The position numbers were made by a program, and so were the translations under genes. From Prorocentrum cordatum (Eukaryota; Sar; Dinophyceae; Prorocentrales; Prorocentraceae), in contig CAUYUJ010020170.1 in NCBI GenBank assembly GCA_963575745.1, positions 152,501-216,500 on the forward strand: a stretch of 64,000 nt of DNA, read 5' to 3'. The first letter of the stretch is position 1. Every line of letters starts with the position of its first letter. Below the pieces are notes generated by a model. That model did not search any database, had not been told where the DNA came from, and saw only the letters and a program-made list of their open reading frames with translations. Shown here piece after piece: positions 33,256-44,286 of this stretch.

Positions 33256-35247
33256 ATGATTTCTAAAGCATTTCGCAGGGTGTATTGGCGAGTGCTTGAC
33301 AGCGAAAGCGAATTGAAGATTCGCCGACTGAAGTGGCACCAGGGTCGGACATCACATCCGGCCGTCGCGCGCCGTGTTCGGGGAGCTCGAGCGCGGGGCG
33401 GCGGCGGGGTTCCTGCCGCAGATGCTCCACGGGGCCCCTCTTCCGAGGCGGCGCCTCCGAGGTTGCGCCAGTTGTCGCGCGATCTTGAGTTCGCCGCAGG
33501 AACCGTCGATGGCGAGGTGATTGACGCGCTGCTGCGGGGCCATACGTTGCGCGGAAAAACGGAGGAGATGGGCGAGTCTGGTACTGTTGACATGAGAGTG
33601 CTACAGGACTCGGGTTCAGGCCCCTCCTCCAGGTCACGCGTTGGCGCGCGCTGAGTTTGAGGGGCCTCCTGCAGTTCCCGGCGGGGGCCCGCAGTTTCAT
33701 TGCCGAGGTCGCGCGGATAAGGGCATGCGCGGGGAGCTCTGCCTCGCTCGCGAGACATGCATGAACGATTATGGGGCCCAGCATGACGCGCGAAGCCTAG
33801 CGCGTGAGACACCCCCCCCGCATGCGCGCGCGCTGCAGGCAGGCTTTCTCGGGCAATATCGCAGCTTCCACGGATCTCTCGGGCCCGATCCTCAGAGGCA
33901 GTTGCCGCGCTATCGCGCCGTGGGCGCTGGGGGAGATGCAGCAACCTCAGAGTTGGAAGTATTTTCTATGCGAATGTGAACTTGCGGATCTCCCTCGTTT
34001 ATGCAGTCATTTCGCTTTTGGGCCCCCCCCGTGGCAGCCCCACCATACACGTCAGAACGCGCACCTCAGAGCTTTGCCCCTCGGCGGCGGAGCTGGCGGC
34101 GCCACCGTGGCTCAGCGAGAAGAGGGAAGGCCCCGGCGAGGGCGAGCAGCTGGATCGGCGGCGGGCGGCATCGCGACGCGGACGAGGGAAGAGAAGGGCT
34201 GCGACGGGCGCGGCAAGGACGTGGCGTGCGTCGCCGAGATGGTCGCGCGGCCCTTGATCACCGCTTCGCGCGGGGTCGCAGTCGCGGACAGTGCCGTCTT
34301 CGTCGGGCCGGACATCGCGCTCGGTCGCGGCCCCCCCCGCGCAGATGGCAGTCGCGGGCAAGGGGTGCGACGGCCGCCGGATCCAGGACATGAAGGCCAC
34401 GCAGAACCAGGGTGGGGAGAAGGACTTCAAGGGGAGAGGGCCCCCCCCCGCGCGCACATCTCCGCGGCTGCAACGGAGCGCCGCGCGCCGCGCGCGCCTG
34501 CGACGGGGCCCGCGCAGGCCGCAGAGGAGAAGCGTCTGCAGGAGAGCAAGGACTGGCGGCAGCAATGCATGAGCCTGGACACGGACCTGAAGACGGCGGG
34601 TCGAGCAGCTCCGCTTTTCGAGCGCGAGCCCCTGCGCAAGGAGAAGAGGTGCGTCACCGCGGCGGGGGGCGGATTTCGAGTGGCCGACGTGAATGGAGGC
34701 ATCGAAGATCTTGGAGTCGGTGATCGGCTAAGAGGGCGGGACTTTCTGATGGGATCAGTCCCGCGGGGCCCTACGACCGCGAGCTCATGGCTTGGGTGGA
34801 CTGAGCAGGCGGAGCTTGAGTACTAGCGCTCGCCTTCAGCAGTTGATTGCGAGTGGACAGGTGGCCCCAGACATTCTGGAACGATCGGAACGTCGAACTT
34901 CGTCGCGCAGTGACTCTGAGCTGCCGCCAATCCCGAAATTTGCGCTAGCAGGCGCCCGTCGCAGGCTAGAGGGGAAGGCGCGGGTGGTGGTTCGGCGCGG
35001 GGGCGGCGGGGAAGGAGAGGAGCTCACTGAGCTTTCGGGCCGACCTCCTGTTGCTCGATGCGCGCCCAGTGGAGCGTCGGACGAGGCCAATGCCTTTGTT
35101 TGGTTGAGCGAAGCTTTCGCCTTCGAAAGTGGTCGCGGGGTCCGTGGTGGCCCGCCTCAGAGACCTAGCGCGTGCCGAATTGCATTGTGTGTTCATGTCG
35201 TGAGGCAGATAGCACAGTCGGGACTCCATGAGTTGTTCCAGTTCTAG
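33256..35247 (+). pseudogene. Possible decayed coding region, unrecognised
   Basis: Successive + strand frames (33256-33654, 33641-33979, 33804-34826, 34792-35247) overlap slightly and read as protein-like: QLSRDLEFAAGTVDGEVIDA near 33470, AEEKRLQESKDWRQQCMSLD near 34525, DILERSERRTSSRSDSELPP near 34870. This is compatible with one frameshifted protein, but GC-rich DNA gives long frames by chance and no family is recognised. Confidence 0.25.
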
Positions 35248-35417
35248 TTATCCCCCCTCCCCCTCCTCGCTCTCCCCATCCCGCCCCTTTTCCTTATACA
35301 TGACTCCACCTTGTCGCGCTCCGAGGCCGGTTGACAGGGCGGGCAGGGCGTTTCCCGTGAGATTTCCTCGCCATCTCTGATCATGAAGTTTAAGAATGGC
35401 AACCGTTTCACAGATGA
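35248..35417. other. Spacer
   Basis: Pyrimidine-rich 35246-35295, otherwise nothing recognised. Confidence 0.4.
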
Positions 35418-35859
35418 AGGGCGGGTGGTTTTCAACATGTGGCTCGCGCCTTAGCGCCGCGCGCATTCGTTACAAGAAACTGTAAGAGCTGCATTAATTG
35501 AGGGCGGGTGATTTTCAAAATGCGGTTCTCTTGTTTTTGCGCCGTGCAAAGTCGCCCTCCCCCCCCCAGAATGCTTGCAAAAGCTTGACGGATTGAGGGT
35601 GGGTGGTTTTCGAGATGCGATTATCGCCGTAGCGCCGCGTGCATTCGTTGCAAAATGGTGCAACTGTTTCACGAATTCTAGACGCTTCGCGTGCCCCCAC
35701 CAGCCCGTACAGACACAATGTCCAGGCGAGTTGAGGTGCTCAGTGAAATGTGGGAGCAAAGAGGGGGACGGTCGAACCGTGCGAAGGAGGGAGGACGAGA
35801 AGGAGGAGGCTGGATGGATGGATGAGGGAGTGGGGGGAAGGAGTATACACCGGATGAAG

Positions 35860-36080
35860 AGGAGGAGGAGGAGGAGGAGGAGGAGGAGGAGGAGGCAGGA
35901 GGCAGGAGGCAGGAGGCAGGAGGCAGGAGGGAGGAGGGAGGAGGAGGAGGGAGGAGGGAGGAGGAAGAGGAGGAGGAGGAGGAGGAGGAGGAGGAATAGG
36001 AGGGGGAAGGAGGAGGAGGAGGATGAGAGGGACGAGGAAGAGGAGGAGGAGGAGGAGGATGAGGAGGAGGAGGAGGGCAT
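35860..36080. repeat. GGA/GGCAGGA simple repeat
   Basis: GGA units with a run of about five GGCAGGA heptamers at 35893-35929. Purine-only on the + strand. Confidence 0.93.
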
Positions 36081-36089
36081 GCAAACGGG

Positions 36090-36760
36090 CCAAAGGTCTC
36101 GTGGGTGCCTCTCGGAGCCTCTTGGGCTATTTCTTGGGCGTTTCTTGGAGGCCTCTTGGGACGTCTTGGGGGTCTCTTGGCGGTCCCCTAGTTGGGCGTC
36201 TTGGGTACCTCGGGGGGGCTTCTTTGGGGACCGCTTAGGGTCCTTTTCGGTGCCTCCTGGAGGCCTCTTGGGGGCCTCCTGGGGCCATCTTGGAGCCATT
36301 TTGGGGCCTCTTGGGGCCTGCTGGGGGCCTCTTGGGGCCATCTTGGAGGACATCGATCAAGCAAGAGGGGAGATTCAATTTGCGCGCCCCCTCGGGAGCC
36401 CCAAAAATCACCTCCTAGACCCCTCTTGGGGCGTTCTTGGGCGCTTTGGGGGCCGTCTTGAGGCTCTCTTGGGCCCCTCTGGGGGCCCTCTTGGGCCACC
36501 TTGGAGCCACCTTGAGGCCTCGGAAAGCCATCGGAAGCGAACAGGCGACACATTCCCCATAGGTTTTTGGAAGGATTTTGGCCTTTCGGGGGCCTCCTTG
36601 CCTCTTGGAACCGTCTGGGAACGTTCTTGGGGCTTCTTGGAGCATCTTGGGAGCAATCTTGAGGCACCTTGGGCTGTCTTCAGCTATCTTGGAGGTCATC
36701 TTGGGGTCTCCGAGGCCCTCTTGGAGCCGTCTTGGGCCATCTTGGACGATCTGACCGCTC
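36090..36760 (-). repeat. CCAAGAnGGCC repeat block, inverted orientation
   Basis: Here the + strand shows the complement (GGCCTCTTGGG, GGCCATCTTGG), so this block is inverted relative to the blocks at 1750, 19320 and 20690. Confidence 0.85.
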
Positions 36761-37060
36761 GCGGCACCCCTCGTCCAGGTCCAGGGGAGGGGGTAGGGGG
36801 GAGGGGTCAACTCCTCCCCGAAGGGGAAGAACGGGATTGGAAGAGGAAACTCCCTAATCCACCTACGCCCTGAAGGGCTGGTGGGATTGAGGAAGTCTCG
36901 TTTTCAAAATGTGGTTCTCGCCTTTGCTCAGCGCGTACTCGTTGTCAACATTTGCAACAACGTCACGAATTGAGGGCGGCTCCCTTCCAAAATGTGGTTC
37001 TTGCTCCAGAGCTCCGCGCATTCTTAGCAACATTTCGCACAAGTGTCACTAAATCTCACG

Positions 37061-37752
37061 GCTAACGTACCAGAAATGGTGTGTTGGACCGGTTTATTAT
37101 TGTCAGGCACAACAGTTGCGTTGATTCGTTGTGTTGAGGTTCCAGGAATAGCGTTCTGGCACGATTCAGGATCGCCAAGATTTCAATCAGGTTACTTCGC
37201 GGCGTCGAAGTCCTGACTGGTGTTTGGGCACGCTTCTAGTTTTGTACACGGTTGTCGCCCAACGGTGCAGTTCCTTCATTGGAAATGAACTTTTGTAGGG
37301 GCTTGCGAAGAGGGAGCTTGGAGGGAGGGTGTATTCCAACGTCGTTGATGAGTCTTAGGTTTGCATCCTCCTCCTCCTCCTCGTCTTCCTCTTCCTCCTC
37401 TTTCTCTTCCTCCTCCTCCTCCTCCTCATTCTCCTCCTCCTCCTCCTCCTCCCTCTCAAGCATCGGATCGAGGCTCTCCGTAGCATTTTGGCTTCTCGGC
37501 GAGCTCAGAGTCGTGTCCGACGCCGCATCGCGGCGCCTGGATGGCATCGCGTCTTCACCTGTTCCATTTGGCTGACGGTCGCGGTGGCGAAGTCGGACAA
37601 AGAGTTGAGCACGGATCGGCGTACTTTTCGTGGTGTATTTGCGGGAGGTCGGTCAGGTCAGGTCCAGACCGGGCTGGGGCTTCCTCGTCTTCGGCTGGTT
37701 CCTGAACCGTGGCCCTTCTCTTCCGCACATACCCACCAAGTTTTCGATTGGT
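37061..37752. other. No gene recognised; TCC tract at 37365-37455
   Basis: Unique-looking sequence on either side of a TCC/TCT tract. Serine-rich frames through the tract are artefacts. Confidence 0.5.
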
Positions 37753-38086
37753 TCCAGCAACAGGTACTTGGTTATTGGCCGAGCCTGGCCAGCGCAAGGC
37801 AAACGCTTTTTGGTGTTAGCTCAGCCTTTTCCAGCGCAAGGTGTATTTTCTGGGCTATTCGTGCTTGGAGCTTTCATTTACAGTTATTACTGCTTTCTGT
37901 TGGGCTGTGAATTTTCTGTGGGCTCCAGCAACAGGCACCTGGTTATTGGTTGAGCCTGGCCAGCGCACGGCAAACGCTTTTGGTGTCGGCTGAGCTTGGC
38001 CAGCGCAAAGTTTATGTTCTGGGCTGTTCGTGGTTGGAGTTTCTTTTGCAGTTATCACTCTTCAATTTTGGGCTGCGGGCAGGTTT
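37753..38086. repeat. Two-copy tandem duplication, about 170 bases each
   Basis: CCAGCAACAGG begins each copy (37754 and 37925). GGTTATTGG, GCCTGGCCAGCGCA, GCAAACGCTTTT and TTCTGGGCT follow in the same order in both. The copies have diverged noticeably. Non-coding. Confidence 0.8.
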
Positions 38087-39166
38087 GGAGGAATGAAGTT
38101 GCGCATTTGGTAGTGGGTATTTGTTGTGCCTTAGCCTGGCAGTTGGTGAGGCAGTTTGTGGAGGAAGCGAGCCTTGCACCCATGCAGCTTTCGAGGTTGT
38201 TCGGTTGCGGGTTAGCCTAGTGACCCGTGTTGGGCTTCATCATGGACAGGGCCGCATCGAGTTGATTTCATCTCTGCTTATTTGGCTGTCACTTTTGTGA
38301 GCGGTGTGGTATTCACTCTCTGTGTGCGACGAGGGACTCATCGCGGGTATGCGCGGCCGCGGTCGTCCTCCTCTGGCTCCTGTTATTCCTGCCCTTAGTC
38401 GTCTGGTTCGGCTACTTCTCGTTCGAGTTCAGAGGTTGGCCCGAGGGAATCAGAATCACTCTTGCGATAGCGGAGTCTCCAGGAGTCTCCTCTTCCTCCT
38501 CCTCCTCCTCCTCCTCCTCCTCCCCCTCCTCCTCCTCCTCCTCCTCCCCCGCCTCCTCCCCCTCCTCCCCCTCCCCCTCGCGCGCCTCCGCGCGGCGGCG
38601 CCGCCGCGGGCGCCCCGCGGCGCCCGCGAGGAGAACCACGCCGCGGACCCGCCGGCCGAGCACTTGCGCTTCGACTTCCGCTGAGGGCGCGCGCCTCGCC
38701 GGCCGCGCGCGCTCCGCGGCGGGCGCGCGCGAGATGCGCCGCTGGCCGCGCGCCGAACTGGGCGCGCGTCCGGCGACGGGCCGCAGGACGGCCGCGGCGC
38801 GCGAAGGGTCGGCTGCACGTAAGAGTGACCCTTCGCCAGAGTGACCTCCAAAAGGAGGAAAAGGTACCCATACTGCTACTCTTGCCTCGTCTTCGTCTTC
38901 TTGGGGCTTCCTGGGAGGCCCCCGTCGCCACCGCTGGATTCGCCTCGAATTCCTGGTCAGAACGCATCCCAGGAGCGATCCAGGGAGTAGCGGTGTCGGT
39001 ACTTTCGGGTTTCCCCACACCTCCTGGTGCGGGCCCACAGGCGTTTCCCCAGCCTTGGCCTGCGCATGGATCCGGGCCCCCCGCGGCCCCCCAGAGGCCA
39101 CGCACCAGAGGCCACTCTGCCAAGGGTCACTCTTGCGTGTAGGCGCGAGGGGGGCAAGGGGCTGTC
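38087..39166. other. GC-rich, no gene recognised; TCC tract at 38485-38580
   Basis: 38570-38800 is dominated by GCGCGC and CGGCGC steps. No protein motif. Confidence 0.45.
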
Positions 39167-39352
39167 GAGGCCTCCCAGATGGGGTCCGAGAAGGCGGGGT
39201 CGGCGGATGGCGCCGCATCGCCGATGCATCGGCGGTGCGGCTCGATGCGGAGCCAGATCTCGTCCACGCTGGCGTCGCCGATGCACCGCCGACGTCGCTG
39301 ATGCGGCGCGATCATCCGATCCCATCGACCCAGAGCCCATCTGGGAGGCCTC
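39167..39352. mobile_element. Foldback family F1, copy 2
   Basis: Left arm from 39167 (GAGGCCTCCCAGATGGGGTC) and right arm ending 39352 (GCCCATCTGGGAGGCCTC). The interior carries GCCGATGCATCGGC-type units as in copy 1 at 13875. Shorter than copy 1 by about 50 bases in the interior. Confidence 0.8.
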
Positions 39353-39419
39353 TAAAGTGCTCGGCGGTCGAAGAGGAGGCCCTGAGGTCGAAGGCGAAGA
39401 CACTTCATGAGCATAATTT

Positions 39420-39580
39420 TTCGGAGCTCCGCGCGGATTTCTTGAATCGGCGCTGGGGACCCCATTTGGCGCCTCCGGCGCCGCGCCTGGCTCGCTCCGC
39501 CCGTCAGGGAGAGGGGACCCGGCGCCGATTTAAGAAATCCGGGCGGAGCTTTGAAGTTTATGTTTGTTTTTGTTGTTTCT
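39420..39580. mobile_element. Foldback family F2, copy 2
   Basis: Arms 39420-39463 (TTCGGAGCTCCGCGCGGATT, TCTTGAATCGGCGC) and 39512-39555 (GGCGCCGATTTAAGAAATCC, GGGCGGAGCTTTGAA), followed by TTTATGTTTGTTTTTGTTG. It sits only about 70 bases after the F1 copy. Confidence 0.8.
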
Positions 39581-40422
39581 CTATGGGGGGATGGGTCCCT
39601 GAGGATAGGAAGGGACCCCAGGTCTGGTTGCTATCGCTTGAAGCCTGTCGTCCTGGCCATCTCTGAGCCACCGAGGCGGGGCGGGCGCTGGGCAAGCGGT
39701 GCCCCTCTGCCAGGGTGGGTTCTGGCGCTGGGCTGGAGTGGACCTCTGATCGCCCACCTCCTCCTCCTCCTCCTCCTCCTCCTCCTCCTCCTCCTCCTCC
39801 TCCTCCTCCGCCCACCCCGCCCAGGAACGTGGGGATTCATTAACGGGGATCCATTGGCGATGTATTGCCGAGTTCAGTTGATTGTCTCCCCTTCTGAGTC
39901 GCCCCCCCCCCCCTCCCTATCGTCGCCCCTCGGGCGGATGCGGGGCGGGGGCTGGGCGGGCGCTGGGCAAGGGGTGCTCCTCTGCCAGGGTGGATCTGCT
40001 GCTGGGATAGAGTGGGGGCGTCCAGGTGCGCCTTTCTGGACCTCAGAGGGCTTCTGGCCCCTGGGGTGGGGCGCCCCCCTTCCCCCCCCAAGAGCAGTGC
40101 GCTGGAGGTCACCGTTGGCAAAGGTCAACCATACATACGCTGCGTGCTCCAGAAAGGGTCTTGCCTTCGAGGGTCGAAGGAGTTGACATCTCTTCCTCGG
40201 CGGAAGCTGGCGGAAGGCCGATGGAAGTAAAAGTTGTCCCTCCAAGAAATGCACCTTTTTGGGGATCCTTCTCATGAGGACGAGGAGGGGTCCTGGGCTA
40301 CCGTCGAAGTCGAGAGGAAGAGTTGCTCACAGGGGTACACAGGGCCCGTGTCCCTCACGACCCTGTTCTTGCGCCCAACTTGTGGCAGCCACGCCCTGCT
40401 TGTACCCTGCCTGTGGCAGCTT
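39581..40422. other. No gene recognised; TCC tract at 39758-39811
   Basis: Two versions of GCGGGCGCTGGGCAAGnGGTGC (39684 and 39956) mark a diverged internal duplication of about 270 bases. Nothing else recognised. Confidence 0.5.
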
Positions 40423-40488
40423 TGCTACACTTGCGACGTCATACTGCTGTGCGACAGCTGCCGGGAGGGGTGGGGGGAACTCAACTGC
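40423..40488 (+). pseudogene. PHD-finger-like fragment
   Basis: Within a + frame (40234-40635) the residues CYTCDVILLCDSCREGWGEL followed by NC match the core of a PHD finger: C-x2-C, then LLCD-x-C-x3-GW, then a normally His-x2-C position. The histidine after GW is absent (G instead), so zinc binding would be impaired. PHD fingers bind histone tails; here it is only a fragment, possibly of a transposon or an exon. Downstream residues lose similarity. Confidence 0.5.
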
Positions 40489-40745
40489 ACATTGCCCATA
40501 AGTCGCCTATCTGGGCTTGGGTTACCCTGGCCTGCCCAAGAGCGTACGGTTTCGCTATCGAGGGCCTATCGCCGATCGATCGTCGATGTATTGACGATTC
40601 CAGATCGATTCTCCCCCCGCTCCTCCCCGCCCTGAGCCGTTGCTGCCTCTTTTTCGCCCCCCCCTCGAGGGCGGGCGAGGGAGGATGTGAATGTTTCTCA
40701 AACAGTGCTTGCATTCAGGGGCCCTCACTTGATTTGCCCAAGTAA

Positions 40746-41215
40746 TTGGACGAGTGTGGCGGGTTTCGCCTGGTGCCTGGTTGGTGGCCGCCCGTGGGCG
40801 CCTCGTGGGCGCGCCGTGCACTGAGCGGGTGTGGTGGGGTTTCGCCTGGTGCCCGCCTGTGGCGCCTGATGGGCGCCCTGTGTGCTGGGTGGGCGTGGCG
40901 GATCTTCGCTTGGCGCTCGCACGGCATGGCTTGCACCACGTGGATTCCAGAACGCAGCCTGCATTGCATAGCCTGGACCACGAAACTTGCAGCGCATAGC
41001 TGACAGCATATATTTTGCAGTGTGCACAGGCTGCATCAGATAGCCTGCCATGCATATTTTGCACCGCACAGCTTGCACCACGTACACGGCGCCACCTACC
41101 TTGCGCAGCATCTATTGTACCGCATCGGTTGCACCACAGCCTGCACCACATAGATTGTAGTACATATGCTGCACCACATAGCGTGTGCCGCATAGGTTAC
41201 ATCACGTGGATTAGT
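40746..41215. repeat. Two adjacent minisatellites
   Basis: 40746-40920: about two and a half units of roughly 75 bases sharing GGGTTTCGCCTGGTGCC, GTGGC and TGGGCGCC. 40921-41215: degenerate 15-20 base units around GCACCACATAGC and GCATAGCCTGCA. Confidence 0.65.
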
Positions 41216-41437
41216 CAATGCACTTCTTCCGCACCACCATCCTCTTGCCCATCCTGCTCCTTAACCTTGCATGCACCGTCTGCTGCACTGACTGCTTTTC
41301 TCCTGCAGCTACACTTTGGCTCTAGGGCAACGGAAAAGGAGCGAGCCTGCGGCGCGCGCGTGCGTCGGCCGGCGGGCCGGTTTCCTCCCTGCTGTGTTAT
41401 TCTAGTGTGTGTTTGACGGCATTTTCCCTTTTTCCCC
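41216..41437. other. Spacer
   Basis: No gene recognised; ends at the start of the + strand coding-like domain. Confidence 0.4.
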
Positions 41438-42235
41438 ATGTCATCGGCGAAGCCCAGTGACCATTATATAGCAACGGAACATATTGCAGGGATTATGAAT
41501 ATCCAGGCAAAACACTGGTTATCAGCCGAAATGACGGCACATCAGTTGGCTTCGCAGAGCATGGGATCACAGGAAGGAGCGCTCGGGCGAACAGAAGATC
41601 GATTCTTTCCCAAGCGTAGCGAAGGTGTGGCCGCCTCTACGAGGTGGCCATGCTCTCGTAATCCTCCCAGATGGCAAGCACCACAGACCGTGTTTGACTT
41701 GGCAGAAGGGGATTTTTCGGTTGATTCGGCGACCAGGTCTAGAGCACAAATCTCAGGCGGAAGGTATGGCGCAACCAAAACTTCCGCCGAAGGAACGTCT
41801 GGCTTGGCGTCGGTGCATCCGGGCGCCCAGCCGTCGATTGGCTTAGATTTCGAGATGTAGAAATTGTTGGATCAAGTCCCCATCGGAATGTCAGGCGTCG
41901 AGAATCCGGGCCTAGAGCGCGCAGCTCAGTTCGACTTGCATGGACAGAGCGAGGATGTGAGTGACTGGCAATCGGGAAGGGACAGTTCGCACTCAATTGA
42001 AAAGAACGGAGAGTACGCCCAATTCCATACCTCGCCCGGTCCATCGCATCATCTCGATCCTCTCCCCGATGGATGTATCGGGCTCGCTTCAGGCGCGGAC
42101 CAGTCAGTGAACATGACAGTTGATCATGTCACGGCTGAGGCAATCCAGAAAACCATTCCAGAGGAAGCCCCGACAGGGGCAGATGCTCGTCGGCACAGCC
42201 GATATCGAGCTCTGCAGATGTTGTGCGCGCAATAA
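41438..42235 (+). pseudogene. Unrecognised + strand frame with one in-frame TAG
   Basis: A single frame from ATG 41438 to TAA 42233, interrupted only by TAG at 41858-41860 (about 265 codons). The composition is protein-like (mixed, not repeat-derived). It includes AQFDLHGQSEDVSDWQSGRD and ends in ALQMLCAQ. Two members of the GGC-NNA-GCC hairpin family lie at its ends (41440-41461 and 42179-42215). It might be 5' coding of the retroelement that follows or a separate remnant. Confidence 0.35.
42179..42215 (+). repeat. Hairpin, GGC-ACA-GCC type
   Basis: Three stacked stems: inner TCGGC/GCCGA around ACA, middle GCTCG/CGAGC with TAT unpaired on the 3' side, outer GCAGA/TCTGC with one T unpaired on the 5' side. 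Confidence 0.8.
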
Positions 42236-43049
42236 TAAGGAACACGAGAATCTACACGCATGACCCCCCATCCGATGACAAAGAAGCCGAAGGGCGAGAA
42301 TGATGACTAACATTTTCACCTTTATTGCAGAGGTTTTCGCCGTCCAGACTTCACATTGCCCCGGACTAACAGGGGCATGGTGCCGGAACTCGACGAGCTC
42401 GTGGTGCAGAAGAGACGAAACAGCACAGTCAAGACGCCGATTTTAGTAACAGGGGTGTAAGAACAAGGGAGCAACACTTTTTTTGATCTGCAGGGCGAGA
42501 GCGAACCTCTTCCGCCGACAGCTACGCGGGACGCGCACAGCTTTGATTAACAGAGACAGGACTGGAGCAGGCGGGGCCTCGCGCGGCCAGGGGCGGGCGA
42601 AGCCCGGGGATCAGGCGGCGCCGAACGGGGCGCGCAGGAGAAGGCGCACCTTGGACAGGAGCCCGGCGGCGAAGTCCCGGGAGGAGAAAAGGCCGGAGGC
42701 GTGGCCGTCAGCGGCGCTTCGAGAACACCAGCCCCGCGCGTTGCGGGAGAAGGCGCGCCACTTGACCAGGTCGACGTCCGAGAGGAAGAGGAGCACCACG
42801 AAGTCGGAGGGTAACGTTGCGCCACCAAAGTGATGCCAGGAGTGCCAGTTGCGGCAGCCCACTCCACAGACATGGGGGCCCGCGGCATGAGGTGCGGCAG
42901 CCAGGCGAACCGCGAACGCAAGGGAGCAACGCACGCCTACCTCCCCCAGTGCGCGATGCCGTTCCAGCTAAGTCCCCAGGGCCGGACGTTCCAGTTCTAG
43001 GGGATTCGACGCCCTTGCATCACCACGATTGGCGTCGAATACCACCAGC
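42236..43049. other. Transition with acceptor-like sites; no clear gene
   Basis: CCTTTATTGCAG|AGG at 42330-42345 and TTTTTTTGATCTGCAG|GG near 42479-42496 look like 3' splice sites. A minus-strand frame at 42611-42934 (GGATLPSDFVVLLFLSDVDL) reads as somewhat protein-like but has no known motif. Confidence 0.35.
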
Positions 43050-43898
43050 AGCAGCTTCTCGACGCGGAAAAGTTGCTGGAATGCCGGACCTACGCGTCCG
43101 ACCCTGGCGCAGCATCGATGCCCGGGGAAGGCGCGCAAGCCGGGGGGGCCGCGTCGAAGGCCTGTGCGTCTAGCATGGCTTTGCGCGGAATGTCCTGCGA
43201 TGGAAGAACGCAGTTGCCATCGCGTCGTCATCAGGAGTGGGCGGAAAGACACAAGCAGGACCGAGAACAGTTGAGAGCTGCGAGTGCAAAAAATACAGCA
43301 AGCAGATCATCTTTGAGGCACAGGTAGAAAAAAAAGGCCGCTGAAGAGGCTAACGAATGCTTGCAGTATCCGAGGCAGAGAGGCAAGCAATGGCACAACC
43401 GGTGGAACGTGACAAAACTGCCACTATGGAAGATGCGCAGAAATGGATGCAGCAAGCTGAGGCCAGTGCAGCAGGAGTTACAGGCGATACTCAGCGGCGC
43501 CATGCTCAAGAGGAGAATGAAATATTGAGAACCAGGGCATGGCCGAACAACTGGTGTCAGACCCCCAGCAGAGAGCTGAGGGAGAGAAAGCTGAATACAT
43601 AGAAATGGCCGATGCCGCCAGGAGGGAAGCAGGAGGAGCCCGAGAACAAGCAGCGCGAGAATATCAGGAGCTCCGCAATCAATTTGAACCTGCTAGATTC
43701 GAGGCCGAAAGAGCAAGATCGGAAGCTCTGCGAGCCCATCCAGAACAAGGCACAGAAGGCCCAGGCAGTCAGAAATTAGGACCAGAAGAGAATGGCCGCG
43801 GCCTGGGGTCGTCTGGAATGGCACGCAGATTAACACATCAGAAACAAGGTTCCTGCCACTCGGGCCGCGAGTGGGGAAAACAAGCGGTTAAGGTCTGA
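43050..43898 (+). pseudogene. Copia-like polyprotein N-terminus: coiled coil
   Basis: Rich in Ala/Glu/Arg/Gln heptads spread over three frames, including QKWMQQAEASAAGV near 43438, EYIEMADAARREAGGAREQA near 43593 and RFEAERARSEALRAH near 43700. Two or three frameshifts are needed to read it as one helix. A coiled coil at this position would support particle assembly (inference). Confidence 0.55.
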
Positions 43899-44286
43899 CC
43901 TGGAGCAACACTGGATGGACAAATAATCACGGGATAAAGTCCGGTTACCAGGGCAACCCCCGGCACAGATTTTGTCGGGAGCAGGGCTTGCGATTGCGGC
44001 TTCGCCGGCGGAAGTGGGCTCCAAGGGAAAGTTCGGATCAGCGCCGTCGCAGCCGATGCATGTTGAGCCGCCTCCTCATCCGGTCGATGCTCGCCCCGTT
44101 CGCGAACATGACAACGCGCGAGCTCAGACGCGAACGGGCAACCCGAGTCAGAACTGTCACCTTTTGTAACGAATCTAGGTATGCATGGGTCGTTCAAAAC
44201 GCGCGCGTAGGGGCCGCCTGGACACGGGCACCTTTCGGTGCACTGAGTGCGCCTGGAAGAAAGAGTTTTGACGACGGGATGGTCTC

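Larger units (their letters stand above)
35418..37060. repeat. About 85-base repeat array interrupted by an unrelated block
   Basis: Units resembling ATTGAGGGCGGGTGGTTTTC, AAAATGnGGTTCTCGCC and GCGCGCATTCGTTnCAA occur at about 35418-35500, 35500-35590 and 35590-35685, then again at 36890-36975 and 36972-37055. The intervening 35690-36885 holds a GGA tract and a reversed CCAAGATGGCC block, as if inserted into the array. Confidence 0.65.

Noticed and set aside
42611-42934. Minus-strand 107-codon frame as a gene
   Set aside because: Partly protein-like but without a known motif, splice context or start support; left as a note only.
43998-44006. GGC-TTC-GCC as a reverse-orientation hairpin member (also 59723)
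   Set aside because: No complementary outer stem; compatible with chance.
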